Of a DNA stretch of 64,000 nt, positions 1-8,332 are shown piece after piece. Made by a program: the position numbers and the translations under genes. The notes below the pieces were generated by a model that had not been told where the DNA came from, made no database searches, and was given only the letters and a program-made list of their open reading frames with translations. The stretch's first letter is position 1. Every line of letters starts with the position of its first letter. The stretch is from Actinomycetota bacterium (lineage in GTDB: Bacteria; Actinomycetota; Thermoleophilia; Miltoncostaeales; Miltoncostaeaceae): NCBI GenBank assembly GCA_016870155.1, contig VGCE01000002.1, positions 1-64,000 of the forward strand, given 5' to 3'.

Positions 1-44
1 AGGTCGACGACCCCCTCCGGCACGCCCCGGTGCCCGACCGTCAT
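1..44 (-). CDS. Start of a partial gene, possibly YceD/DUF177 family
   Basis: An ATG at 44 on the minus strand opens a frame that runs off the left edge of the window. Only 14 complete codons are visible, beginning MTVGHRGVPEG. It starts 4 bp after the stop of the SepIVA-like gene, so it is the next gene of the recG-rsmD-coaD-sepIVA operon. In mycobacteria the gene after sepIVA encodes a DUF177 (YceD) protein, usually followed by rpmF or rnc, so that family is the best guess. The guess rests on gene order only, because the peptide is too short to recognise. Confidence 0.35.
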   Translation of the reverse strand, partial: MTVGHRGVPEGVVD

Positions 45-47
45 GGC

Positions 48-551
48 CTAGTAGTCGTTCGCGTCGGAATCGTCGGTGACAAACGGGCTGTCGCTCGCGC
101 GGTCCTCCGACTTGCCCTGCAGGCGCTCGCGCCCGCGGCGCACCGCCGCGGTGAACTTCTCGAGGTTGACCTCGAGCGTGCCGAGCACCTCGTCGGCGTA
201 GTCCTCGGCGCCCAGGCGCACCTCGCGCTCGCGCTGCCGGGCCTCGTCGAGCAGGTCTGCCGCCTGCTTATCGGCGAGCTTCACGACCTCCTGCTGCGAG
301 GCCTGGCGCTCGGCCTTCTCCTTTGCCTCGTCCACGATGCGGTCGGCCTCGCGCTTGGCCTCGGCCAGCATCTCCTGGCGTTCCTTCACGATCCAGCGCG
401 CCTGCTTGATCTCCTCCGGCAGGGTGGATCGCATCTGGTCGAGGATCTCATAGACGGCCTCGCGGTCGATGCGCACCTGGTCCGTCAGGGGCACCGCGCG
501 CGCGTTGTGCACGAGGTCGTCCAACTTGTCGATGAGGGCGAGAACATCCAT
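48..551 (-). CDS. sepIVA: SepIVA/DivIVA-like coiled-coil cell-division protein
   Basis: This 167-residue protein is hydrophilic and strongly helical. The N-terminal part (LIDKLDDLVHNARAVPLT) matches the opening of mycobacterial SepIVA (Rv2927c), a DivIVA-family septal-site protein. Residues about 30-130 are a long Glu/Lys/Arg/Ala coiled coil and the tail is Asp-rich. It probably acts in the cytoplasm at the membrane or septum in envelope growth and division. The ATG at 551 is chosen over in-frame starts up to 623 because AAAGGA lies 8 nt upstream and the longer version would run into coaD. It sits 14 bp after coaD, and the following gene may be DUF177, the same neighbour as in mycobacteria. 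An unrelated DivIVA-like protein is the alternative. Confidence 0.72.
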   Translation of the reverse strand: MDVLALIDKLDDLVHNARAVPLTDQVRIDREAVYEILDQMRSTLPEEIKQARWIVKERQEMLAEAKREADRIVDEAKEKAERQASQQEVVKLADKQAADLLDEARQREREVRLGAEDYADEVLGTLEVNLEKFTAAVRRGRERLQGKSEDRASDSPFVTDDSDANDY

Positions 552-565
552 GGGGTCGTCCTTTG

Positions 566-1066
566 TCAGGCGGTGGGGCCGGTTCGGTGGAGAAGGGCCT
601 CGGCGACATGCGGCGGAACCCATCCGCTCACGTCAGCCCCCCAGGCGGCGGCCTCACGGACGCCGGAAGAACTGAGGAATGCCCACTCGGGCGATGCGGG
701 CAGGAAAACCGTCTCGACCTCAGGTGCGAGCCGGTGGTTGAACTGGGCCATCTGCGACTCGTAGTCGAAGTCGGCCGCGTTGCGGACGCCCTTCAGGATC
801 GCCGTGGCGCCCACCGCGAGGGCGTGCGAGGTCACCAGCTCACTGAAGCCCGTGACCTCCACATTCCCGAGATGCTCGACGCTCGTGCGCACCATGGTCT
901 TTCGCTCGTCCGCGGTGAAAAGCGGTTGCTTCCTGTTCGATCCTTCGGCGACGGCCACCACGACCGCGTCGAACAGGCGCGATGCCCGCTCGATGATGTC
1001 GAGATGTCCGTACGTGACCGGGTCGTAGGTACCCGGGCATAGGGCGTTTCGCCCTCCGGTGCTCAT
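566..1066 (-). CDS. coaD: Phosphopantetheine adenylyltransferase
   Basis: CoaD transfers AMP from ATP to 4'-phosphopantetheine, the penultimate step of coenzyme A synthesis, in the cytoplasm. The 166-residue length is normal. The nucleotidyltransferase signature TYDPVTYGHLD (residues 13-23, T/HxGH type) and the C-terminal SSSGVRE (132-138, ISSTxVRE type) are both present. The ATG at 1066 overlaps the rsmD TGA by 4 bp (ATGA), so translation is probably coupled. The rsmD-coaD pairing is widespread in bacteria. Confidence 0.96.
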   Translation of the reverse strand: MSTGGRNALCPGTYDPVTYGHLDIIERASRLFDAVVVAVAEGSNRKQPLFTADERKTMVRTSVEHLGNVEVTGFSELVTSHALAVGATAILKGVRNAADFDYESQMAQFNHRLAPEVETVFLPASPEWAFLSSSGVREAAAWGADVSGWVPPHVAEALLHRTGPTA

Positions 1067-1632
1067 GTTCCTTCTCCCGGCGTCCAGATCACGGTGATCT
1101 CCGTATCCCCATACCTTCGCGTGTCCTCACGTTCGACGGCGATGCGCGGAACCCCGCCGGAACCCATAATCGCACCCCGGGCGTGCTCGATGACCACGAT
1201 CGCCCCCGGGGCAAGCACTTCGGCCAGGGCCTCCCCCATCTCCTCCACGATCACGGGCAGCAGGTCGTAGGGCGGGTCGGCGAGCACCAGGTCGAACACC
1301 TCGCCGCCCTCGGCGGCGGCCTGCAGCGCCCCTCGCCAACCGCGCCGCACCAGGCGCAGGCGGTCACCGAGGCCCAGAACCGACGCGTTGGCCGCGATGG
1401 CCTCGGCCGCGCCGCGATCGTCGTCCACGCAGGTGGCGGTGGCCGCCCCGCGCGAGAGCGCCTCGATGGCCAGCGCCCCCGAACCGGCGAACAGATCGAG
1501 CACGCGATCGCCGACCACGGGGCCGACGATCGAGAACAGGGCCTCCTTCACGCGATCGGACGTCGGCCGGGTTCCCGTGCCCGGCGGGGCGACGAGCCTG
1601 CGGCCCCCGAGCTCCCCGGCGATCACCCTCAC
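1063..1632 (-). CDS. rsmD: 16S rRNA (guanine-966-N2)-methyltransferase RsmD
   Basis: A 189-residue class I SAM methyltransferase acting on the small-subunit rRNA. It opens with the family hallmark [13 protein letters not shown], followed by the SAM-binding loop DLFAGSG (46-52) and the catalytic DPPY (119-122). The frame is open far upstream, but that extension only shadows recG. The GTG at 1632 overlaps the recG stop by 4 bp (GTGA) and gives the standard family N-terminus. The 3' end overlaps coaD by 4 bp, making a tight recG-rsmD-coaD unit. Confidence 0.93.
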   Translation of the reverse strand: MRVIAGELGGRRLVAPPGTGTRPTSDRVKEALFSIVGPVVGDRVLDLFAGSGALAIEALSRGAATATCVDDDRGAAEAIAANASVLGLGDRLRLVRRGWRGALQAAAEGGEVFDLVLADPPYDLLPVIVEEMGEALAEVLAPGAIVVIEHARGAIMGSGGVPRIAVEREDTRRYGDTEITVIWTPGEGT

Positions 1633-3785
1633 GCGTCGAGCAGCCGGGGCATCTCGGGGAACGCCGCGCGCACGGCCTGGCCCAGCAGCACGTGCTCGGG
1701 CTGTTCGAGCCGGGGGTCGCGCTCGAGCGTGACCTTGGCGATGCGCCGCGCCTCGGCCAGCGACCGCCGGTCGCGCGAGAGCCGCGCGAAGCGCAGGTCG
1801 GTGGGCCCCGATTGCCTGAGGCCCATGATGCTGCCCTCGCCGCGGATGTCCAGGTCGATGTCCGCCAGCCGGAACCCATCGTTCGTCTGCACCAGGGCCT
1901 CCAGGCGGCGCACGCCGTCCTCTGCCGCAGGATCGGCGAACACCAGGCACGTGCCCGGGTGCTCGCCGCGTCCCACACGCCCGCGCAACTGGTGCAACTG
2001 CGCCAGCCCGAACCTGTCGGCGTCCTCCACCACCATCACCGTGGCGTTGGGCACGTCGATGCCCACCTCCACCACGGTGGTGGCCACCAGCAGGTCGGTG
2101 TCGCCCGCGGCGAATGCCGCCATGGCCGCGCGGCGCTCATCCGGCTTCTGCGCGCCGTGGGCCAAGCCCACCCTGAACTCACGAAAGGGGCCCTCGGCCA
2201 GGCGCCGGGCCTCCTCCACCGCCGAGCGCGCCGCCGTGCCCTCGTCCCCCTGGTCCACCATCGGGCAGATCACGTAGGCCTGGCGTCCCAGGCGCAACTG
2301 GGCGCGCACGTCCTCGTAGGCGTCCTCGCGCTCCTGCTCGCGCACCCAGCGCGTGGCGATCTCCTGGCGCCCCGGCGGCCGCCCGCGGATCGCCGACACA
2401 CGCAGGTCGCCGTACGCCGTGAGCGCCAGCGTGCGCGGGATCGGCGTGGCGGTCATGTAGAGCAGATGCGCGGCATCGGCGCCCGACCCCACGCGCTCGG
2501 CCAACGCCTGGCGCTGCTCCACGCCGAACCGGTGCTGCTCGTCCACCACCACGAGCCCCAGGCGATGGAACGACACCCCACCCACCAGCAGCGCCTGCGT
2601 GCCCACCACCACCTGCGCGGTGCCGGTGGCCACCGCCATCTCCCGTCGGTCGCGCTCGGCGCGCGGCACGTTGCCGGTGATCAGCACCGGCACGATGCCC
2701 GCGGGCGCGAGCAGAAAATCGAGCGTGCGCAGGTGCTGCTCGGCCAGAGTCTCGGTGGGCACCAGTATCGCCGCCTGTGCCCCTGCCTCCACGGCCTGGG
2801 CGCAGGCGAGGGCGGCGACCACCGTCTTTCCCGCGCCCACCTCGCCCTGGAGCAGCCGCCGCATGGGCCGCTCGCGCCGGATATCGCGGGACACCTGGCG
2901 GGTCACCCGCTCCTGCTCGGTCGTGAGCGTGAAGGGCAGCCCGTCGCGCACGCGATCGGCCAGCTGGCCGGTGGGCGTGAGCGGCAGGGCACGCCGCGCG
3001 ACCTCCTCGTGCCGGCGCACGGCGATGAGCCCGAGTTGCAGCACGAGCAGCTCCTCGAACGCCAGCCGGCGGCGCGCGGCGCGCGGCTCGCGGGCCGTGC
3101 GCGGGAAGTGCATGGCGGCCAGCGCGTCGGCCCGCGTGGGCAGCGACAGCCGGGTGCGCATCCACGAGGGCAGGATCTCCGGGGCGGCCCGCAGGTAGGG
3201 CCGCGCCGAGTCCACCATCTCGCGCAGGCGGCGCGCGGGCAGCGCCTCGGTGGCCGGGTACACCGGCACCAGGCCCTCGGTGTGCAGGCCCTCCGACGTG
3301 GCACCGCCCAGCACCTCGTGGGCCTTCACGGCCACCTGGCGCTGCGGCTTGAGCGACACCTTCCCGCGGATCATCAGCTCATCACCCGGTGCCAGCAGAC
3401 CGGCCAGGTATCCCTGGTTGAACCACATGGCCGAGATCGTGCCCGAGTCGTCGTGGACCTTCGCGCGCACGATCCTCAGGCCGCGGCGGCGGGTGGGCAC
3501 GACGGCGATGGAATCCAGCACCACGCGGAGCGTTGCCTCCTCCCCATCGGCGAGGCCCGAGATCGGCCGCGCCGCGTCGTACGACAGGTAGCGCGCCGGC
3601 AGGTGCTCCGCCAGCTCGCCGATACTGCGGATGCCGATGGCGGCCGCGCGCTGCGAGGTCGCGGTGCCCACGCCGGCCAGCTCATCCACCGGCGCCCACC
3701 ACCACGCCGCCCCGGGCCGATGGGCGCGCGCGGCCACGCCGTCGGATGCCCTGCGCAGCCCCAATGCGCCCTCGGGCACGCTCAC
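1629..3785 (-). CDS. recG: ATP-dependent DNA helicase RecG
   Basis: RecG is a branched-DNA helicase that remodels stalled replication forks and Holliday junctions. The 718-residue protein has an N-terminal wedge/OB region (about 30-165), a Walker A motif GEVGAGKT (314-321), a DEQH box (415-418) and TATPIPRT, then a second RecA-like domain with the QLRGRVGRG motif VI. The GTG at 3785 gives a slightly long N-terminus, and I see no clear ribosome-binding site, so the start could lie a few codons downstream. It is divergent from rpmB with only 89 bp between, and it heads the recG-rsmD-coaD-sepIVA operon. Confidence 0.95.
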   Translation of the reverse strand: MSVPEGALGLRRASDGVAARAHRPGAAWWWAPVDELAGVGTATSQRAAAIGIRSIGELAEHLPARYLSYDAARPISGLADGEEATLRVVLDSIAVVPTRRRGLRIVRAKVHDDSGTISAMWFNQGYLAGLLAPGDELMIRGKVSLKPQRQVAVKAHEVLGGATSEGLHTEGLVPVYPATEALPARRLREMVDSARPYLRAAPEILPSWMRTRLSLPTRADALAAMHFPRTAREPRAARRRLAFEELLVLQLGLIAVRRHEEVARRALPLTPTGQLADRVRDGLPFTLTTEQERVTRQVSRDIRRERPMRRLLQGEVGAGKTVVAALACAQAVEAGAQAAILVPTETLAEQHLRTLDFLLAPAGIVPVLITGNVPRAERDRREMAVATGTAQVVVGTQALLVGGVSFHRLGLVVVDEQHRFGVEQRQALAERVGSGADAAHLLYMTATPIPRTLALTAYGDLRVSAIRGRPPGRQEIATRWVREQEREDAYEDVRAQLRLGRQAYVICPMVDQGDEGTAARSAVEEARRLAEGPFREFRVGLAHGAQKPDERRAAMAAFAAGDTDLLVATTVVEVGIDVPNATVMVVEDADRFGLAQLHQLRGRVGRGEHPGTCLVFADPAAEDGVRRLEALVQTNDGFRLADIDLDIRGEGSIMGLRQSGPTDLRFARLSRDRRSLAEARRIAKVTLERDPRLEQPEHVLLGQAVRAAFPEMPRLLDA

Positions 3786-3874
3786 GCTGGCAACCCGGGC
3801 CGGGTTGTGGCATCGTGCCGGGGCCGCGGTACCCGGTGCCGCTCCGTTTCTCCTACTCGAGGTATCCGGTAGAC

Positions 3875-4075
3875 ATGGCGAAGGTCTGCACGTCCTGCGG
3901 TAAGGGTCCCGCCTTCGGGAACAATCGCAGCCACTCGATGCGCGCGACGGCCCGTCGCTTCGACCCGAACCTCCAGAAGGTGCGCATCGTCGTGAACGGC
4001 ACGCCCACCCGCGCGTACGTCTGCACCCGCTGCCTGAAGGCCGGCAAGGTGCAGAAGGCCGTCTCCGGCGCCTAG
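3875..4075 (+). CDS. rpmB: 50S ribosomal protein L28
   Basis: A 66-residue basic ribosomal protein beginning [12 protein letters not shown], with the family pattern of histidine, arginine and lysine patches. Two CxxC pairs (C5/C8 and C50/C53) mark it as the zinc-binding (C+) form. GAGG lies 11 nt before the ATG. Its TAG is read from the same CTAG tetramer that supplies the TAG of the convergent ribH gene. It stands alone on the plus strand, as L28 genes beside recG often do in Actinobacteria and Firmicutes. Confidence 0.95.
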   Translation: MAKVCTSCGKGPAFGNNRSHSMRATARRFDPNLQKVRIVVNGTPTRAYVCTRCLKAGKVQKAVSGA

Positions 4076-4581
4076 GACCGGCTCGCCCCTCCCGGGCCCA
4101 TCGCCCGGGCGGATGCCAGCAGGTTGATCATGGCCACGACCGCGTCCGCGGCCTCGTCGCCCTTATTACCCTTGTCGCCGCCGGCCCGTGCCTCGGCCTG
4201 CGCCGTGGAGTCGCAGGTGAGGATTCCGAAGGCGCACGGCACGCCGGTGTCGAGCGAGACGCGCATGAGGCCGCTGGCCGCGGCGTCGCACACGTACTCG
4301 AAGTGGGCGGTCTCGCCGCGGATCACCGCGCCGAGGGCCATGATGGCCGCGTAGCGCCCTGTGGCGGCCAGCGCCGCCGCGGCGGCCGGCGCCTCATACG
4401 CGCCCGGGATCCAGTGCACATCCACCCGGTCGGCGGCCAGGCCGCTCTCGCCCAGTCGAAGGATCGCGCCATCCAGCAGCGACTCGGCCACCGCGCGATG
4501 GAAACCCGCCACCACGGCGGCGATGCGGATGTCATCCACCGCCAGGGTCTCGGCGGGCGGAGCGGGATCAGTGCGTGCCAT
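4072..4581 (-). CDS. ribH: 6,7-dimethyl-8-ribityllumazine synthase
   Basis: RibH condenses the ribityl-pyrimidinedione with 3,4-dihydroxy-2-butanone 4-phosphate to give lumazine, the penultimate riboflavin step, usually as an icosahedral or pentameric assembly. The 169-residue protein shows the family landmarks [23 protein letters not shown] and the substrate-loop region around FGILTCD. The ATG at 4581 is preferred over the TTG at 4584 because a TACCCT box lies 8 nt before it and there is no Shine-Dalgarno sequence. The gene is separated from ribD/ribE/ribBA by about 3.7 kb of secreted-protein genes, which is unusual. A Gly/Lys/Asp-rich insert ([11 protein letters not shown]) lies near the C-terminus. 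Confidence 0.93.
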   Translation of the reverse strand: MARTDPAPPAETLAVDDIRIAAVVAGFHRAVAESLLDGAILRLGESGLAADRVDVHWIPGAYEAPAAAAALAATGRYAAIMALGAVIRGETAHFEYVCDAAASGLMRVSLDTGVPCAFGILTCDSTAQAEARAGGDKGNKGDEAADAVVAMINLLASARAMGPGGASRS

Positions 4582-4589
4582 CAACAGAC

Positions 4590-4595
4590 AGGGTA
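4590..4595 (-). promoter_or_regulatory. -10 box for leaderless ribH
   Basis: TACCCT is read on the minus strand exactly 8 nt before the ribH ATG. The consensus actinobacterial -10 element is TANNNT, with transcription starting about 6-9 nt downstream, so the mRNA would begin at or next to the start codon. No convincing -35 is visible. Confidence 0.5.
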
Positions 4596-4679
4596 CGCGG
4601 CGCCCCGGCCGCCCGGGACCCCTCGCGGCGCATGCCTCGCGCCCAGGGTGCGGGGCATGCGGTGTGACACACTCGCCCG

Positions 4680-6515
4680 GTGACCCGCCTGTGCATGCTG
4701 ATCGCCCTCGCCACCACGGCGATGGCCACCGTGCTGGCGGGCACTGCCGCGGCGGCGCCGATGGACTTCACCAGGTGCCCCGGTCGCCCGGCGGTGCAGT
4801 GCGGCACTCTGGTGGTGCCACTCGACCGGGCGGATCCCGCGAAGGGCACGCTGTCGCTGCACGTGGAACGCCTGCCCGCGCGCTCTGCGCGCAGGGGCAC
4901 GTTCGTGCTGCTGGCGGGTGGGCCCGGGCAGGCCGGCACGCCGGTGAGCCCGGAGGACCCGGTGGCCATGGCCATCCCCGGCTGGGACTACGTGATGTTC
5001 GACCAGCGCGGCACGGGCAGGGCCGCGCTTCGCTGCAGAGCTCTCGACGCCCGGGGCGCGAGCGAGACCCCCGCCGCCGTGGGGAAGTGCGCAGAGCAGG
5101 TGGGCCCCAACCGGGCGTTCTACGGGTCGCGCGAGAGCGCCCTCGACATCAATGACCTGCGCGCGGGGCTCGGGCTGGAGTCGTTCGCGCTCGGCGGGGT
5201 GTCGTACGGCACCTATGTGGCCCAGTACTACGCGCAGATGTTCCCCACCCGCGTGAGTCACCTCGTGCTCGACTCCGTGGTGGACCCCGCCACCTTCAAC
5301 GGCCTCGACGCGCCCTTCTTCGCATCGGCCAACGCCGTGCTGCCCGCGCTTTGCGCCGGCAGGCGGTGCCGGGACATCACCAGCGATCCCGTGGCAGACC
5401 TGACCACCCTGCTGGCGCGCACGGCATCGACGGCGCTGCACGGGCGCCGCACCACGCTGTCGGGGTCGGTGGTGCGGTCGAGCATCGGCGGCCCCGGCAA
5501 CCAGGGCGACCTGCCGGCCCTGCTCGCCGCCGGCGACCTGGACATCGGGCTGCGCCGGCTGTGGCCGGGCGCCGCGCGGGCGGCGGCCTCGGGTGACGCG
5601 TCGCCCCTGATGCGCATCCTCACCATCGCCGCGAGCAGCGGCGCGCCCCCGCCGCCCACCGAGATCTCTTCCGCCCTGTTCTGGGCCACCACCTGCGAGG
5701 ACAGCCGGGTCCCCTGGACCTCGGCCACGCCGCTCGACCAGCGGCCGGCGCTGGCCCAGGCCAACGCCGATGCCAATGCCGCGGCATTCGCGCCCTTCAG
5801 CGCCGCCAATGCGCTTCCCGACTCCACCGCCAACGGCTGCACGGCGTGGCCGGAGGCCGCCACCGACCCCCTGCAGCCCGGACCACTCCCCCAGGTGCCC
5901 ACGCTGCTCCTCGCCGGCGGACAGGACATGCGCACGCCCACGGCGTCGGCGCAGGCCGTGGCCGCCCGGGCGCCCGGGTCGTTCCTGCTGCAGGTACCCG
6001 GCGCAGGGCACTCGGTGCTCGGCAGCACCACCTGCGCCGACAACCAACTGGCCAACCTTCTCGCAGGCCGGCGCGTGTCCACCGCCGCCTGCAATCGGGA
6101 GTCCCCCACCCCATGGCCCGTTCAGGCGCCCCCGGCCGGCCTCGCCGCGGTGGCCCCGAGCGGCGCGCGCGGCACCGCCGGGCGCGTGGCGCACGCCGCC
6201 CGCATGGCCGTGCGCGATGGCGTGGATGCCATGGACGCCGCCGCCGGGGCGGGGCTCGACAGGCTGCCGGGCATCCGCGGCGGCACCGCCCGCCAGCTCG
6301 GTTCCTTCGGCCCTCAGATCGTCTACTCGCGCTTCAGCGCCGTGCGAGGGGTGTCCATCACGGGCACGCTGCGGTTCAACGGACGGAGCTTCCAGGGGTC
6401 AGTACGGGTGAACGGCCCCGGCGCATGGGACGGCACGTTGCACCTGGCCCGCCGCGGCGAGCGCGCGTACACGGGATCCATCGGCGGCGTGCCGGTGCGC
6501 ATTCCCCTTGGCTAG
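4680..6515 (+). CDS. Secreted alpha/beta hydrolase (TAP-like peptidase/esterase)
   Basis: A 611-residue protein with an N-terminal Sec signal peptide (hydrophobic residues about 4-25, cleavage near AAAA). It has an alpha/beta-hydrolase fold of the tripeptidyl-aminopeptidase type: oxyanion region LLAGGPGQAG, FDQRGTGR, nucleophile S175 in GGVSYG, D416 in GGQDMRTP and H444 in GAGHSV. Such secreted enzymes hydrolyse peptides or esters outside the cell; the substrate cannot be told. After about residue 490 there is an extra domain of some 120 residues of no recognised family. The start is GTG at 4680. It lies between ribH and a decayed transporter remnant and shows no operon partner. Confidence 0.85.
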   Translation: MTRLCMLIALATTAMATVLAGTAAAAPMDFTRCPGRPAVQCGTLVVPLDRADPAKGTLSLHVERLPARSARRGTFVLLAGGPGQAGTPVSPEDPVAMAIPGWDYVMFDQRGTGRAALRCRALDARGASETPAAVGKCAEQVGPNRAFYGSRESALDINDLRAGLGLESFALGGVSYGTYVAQYYAQMFPTRVSHLVLDSVVDPATFNGLDAPFFASANAVLPALCAGRRCRDITSDPVADLTTLLARTASTALHGRRTTLSGSVVRSSIGGPGNQGDLPALLAAGDLDIGLRRLWPGAARAAASGDASPLMRILTIAASSGAPPPPTEISSALFWATTCEDSRVPWTSATPLDQRPALAQANADANAAAFAPFSAANALPDSTANGCTAWPEAATDPLQPGPLPQVPTLLLAGGQDMRTPTASAQAVAARAPGSFLLQVPGAGHSVLGSTTCADNQLANLLAGRRVSTAACNRESPTPWPVQAPPAGLAAVAPSGARGTAGRVAHAARMAVRDGVDAMDAAAGAGLDRLPGIRGGTARQLGSFGPQIVYSRFSAVRGVSITGTLRFNGRSFQGSVRVNGPGAWDGTLHLARRGERAYTGSIGGVPVRIPLG

Positions 6516-6544
6516 GGAATCCCCGGATCCGCGCCGCCCGCGAG

Positions 6545-6803
6545 GGACCTCTTCCCATGGTAACCGGAGGGCGTGCGCCGAGGGCGATGCCGACCAGCAG
6601 CAGCACGATGCCGAGGGCCTGCCACGCGCCGACGGTGGACTCCCCCACGCCAGCGCCGCCACCACGGCGATGGGCGGGGCCAGCACCTCGAACAACGACA
6701 CCCATGCCGCGCACAGCACGAAGGCGCTGAAGGCCCCCTTGCTGGCCCGCCACCGTGCCGCCGCGGTCGCGGTGACCACGGACGGCACGGCGGTGCGGAT
6801 CAG
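6545..6803 (-). pseudogene. Remnant of an EamA/DMT-family transporter C-terminus
   Basis: Two minus-strand frames together read like the last two helices of an EamA (drug/metabolite) transporter. One frame (about 6803-6650) gives VSLFEVLAPPIAVVAALAWG and the other continues ESTVGAWQALGIVLLLVGIA. The break falls in a run of five G (read on the minus strand) near 6645; one extra G would join them. An in-frame TAG at 6804-6806 cuts off the upstream part, and only about 12 bp separate it from the stop of the neighbouring propeller gene. The rest of the gene is gone, so this is debris rather than a simple sequencing slip. This segment fills the gap between the hydrolase and the Vgb-like gene. Confidence 0.6.
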
Positions 6804-6819
6804 CTAGGGCGCGTGCGCG

Positions 6820-8136
6820 CTACTTGACCGTGACGGGCGCGGTCTGCGCAGCCTTGTTGGCCGTGCTGCCCGGCCAGGAGTTCATCACCAGGGTCACCTT
6901 GCCGAGGAACGCCTTCGGCAGGCTCTTGGGCACGGTCACCTTCACGTTGGTGACGCCCTTCTTGCCCGTGGCATTCACCAGCACGCGGCTCTTGCCGTTG
7001 CCGACGATGCGCACCTGCACCTTGCCCTTGGCGCTGAGGTTCGCCTTGATGGTGTAGGTCTTGCCGCGGCGCATGGTGCTGGGGCGCGAATTCATCGTGC
7101 CGAACACGCGCGGTGCGGTGGTGATGCGCCCCAGCGCCGAGCAGCCGCCCTCGGTGAACCACAGCGCGCCGTCGGGACCCGTGACGATGCCGTTCGGGTT
7201 CGCCTGCGTGCTGGTGGCCGGGTACGAGGTGACCACGCCCGCCGTGGTGACCTTGCCGATGTTGCCGTTGCCCTGCGTGAACCACAGGGTGTTCGACCCG
7301 GCGGGGCCCGGGGTGATCTGCGCGGGCGCGGCGTTGGCCACCCCGATCGGGAACTCCCGGGAGATACCCAGCGGCGTGATCACGCCGACGGCCGGGTTGG
7401 AGTACTGCTGGTCGAGGAACCACACGTTGCCGTCCGGCCCCACCGTCATGCCGTTGAGCTGGACGTCGTTGTCGAGGTTGTAGATCTGGAACGCGCCCGA
7501 GGTGGACGTGGCGGCGATGCTGTTGCCCTCGAAGTCGCCGGTCCACAGGCGGCCGTCGCTGCCCGACACGATCTGCAGCGGGGTCTGCACGGGCGAGGGG
7601 AACTCCGTGATCACGCCGGCCGGGGTGATGCGACCCACCTTGCTGGCGTTGTACTCGGTGAACCACATGTTGCCGTCGCTGCCCTGGGTGATGCCCCAGG
7701 GGTTCGCGTTGGCCGTGGGGATCGCATAACTGGCGGCCGTGCCATTGGCGGCGATCTTCCCGATGCTGTTCGCCGCCTGGCCACCGTTGGTGAACCACGT
7801 GCTGCCATCAGCGGCAACGGCGATGCCCTGGGGCGACTGCACGTTGGTGGTGGTGAGCACCGAGAAGGCATTGGTGGCCGGGGTGTAGCGCTGCACGCTG
7901 TTGCCGCCGCGCGCCGTGAACACCAGCGATCCGGTGGCGCCGCTGCCGGTGCTTGCCACGAGGAACGGGTCATTCCCGAACGTGGGGATCGCGTACGTGC
8001 TGACCGAGGCATTGCCGAGCTGCGCAGGGGTGCAGGTGCCGGACGTGATGCCGGCAGAGGCGGGGCCGGCGATGGCCACCGCTGCGGCCACGACCCCTGC
8101 GGTGGCGGCCGCGCTCATGATGGAGCGACGGTTCAT
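6820..8136 (-). CDS. Secreted virginiamycin B lyase-like beta-propeller protein
   Basis: A 438-residue exported protein. The ATG at 8136 follows AAAGGA by 6 nt and begins a clear signal peptide (to about residue 29, ending ASA). Residues about 45-335 hold repeated units of the type IxxGPDGxxWFTE, the hallmark of Vgb/streptogramin-lyase and NHL-like propellers. The last 100 residues form a Lys-rich beta domain (TYTIKANLSAKGKVQVRI region) without propeller repeats. Many actinobacterial proteins of this type are not known to cleave streptogramins, so enzymatic activity should not be assumed. The frame is open upstream to 8568, but that part shadows ribBA. Confidence 0.8.
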   Translation of the reverse strand: MNRRSIMSAAATAGVVAAAVAIAGPASAGITSGTCTPAQLGNASVSTYAIPTFGNDPFLVASTGSGATGSLVFTARGGNSVQRYTPATNAFSVLTTTNVQSPQGIAVAADGSTWFTNGGQAANSIGKIAANGTAASYAIPTANANPWGITQGSDGNMWFTEYNASKVGRITPAGVITEFPSPVQTPLQIVSGSDGRLWTGDFEGNSIAATSTSGAFQIYNLDNDVQLNGMTVGPDGNVWFLDQQYSNPAVGVITPLGISREFPIGVANAAPAQITPGPAGSNTLWFTQGNGNIGKVTTAGVVTSYPATSTQANPNGIVTGPDGALWFTEGGCSALGRITTAPRVFGTMNSRPSTMRRGKTYTIKANLSAKGKVQVRIVGNGKSRVLVNATGKKGVTNVKVTVPKSLPKAFLGKVTLVMNSWPGSTANKAAQTAPVTVK

Positions 8137-8332
8137 AGGAGGTCCTTTCGTGGGGTAGCGCTCTGGCAAGGCTACCGCCACGGGCCTCGCACCACCAGCG
8201 GCGCGGCCACGCAGTTGGGGTCGCAATGTGTAGGTGCTCCCTCTGTCGATACACGTTGCCCACAAAGACCGCTCGTTGACGCATTTTCTCGGCATTGGTG
8301 TACCGACAACGCAGGCAGAGAATATGGCTTCC
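8137..8332. other. Intergenic region between ribBA and the propeller gene
   Basis: 196 bp, noticeably richer in A+T than its surroundings. On the minus strand TATTCT (8319-8324) could be a -10 box, which would leave a leader of about 180 nt before the propeller gene. I see no gene, FMN-riboswitch pattern or clean terminator hairpin here. Confidence 0.4.

Noticed and set aside
1692-3872. Long plus-strand frame (over 700 codons) opposite recG
   Set aside because: It is the antisense shadow of a well-conserved recG in very GC-rich DNA; its translation is His/Gly/Arg-rich with no family signal.
8137-8332. FMN riboswitch near the riboflavin genes
   Set aside because: No conserved AGGGG/GAAAG-type core was seen here or before def or ribH, and these genes seem leaderless or operon-internal.
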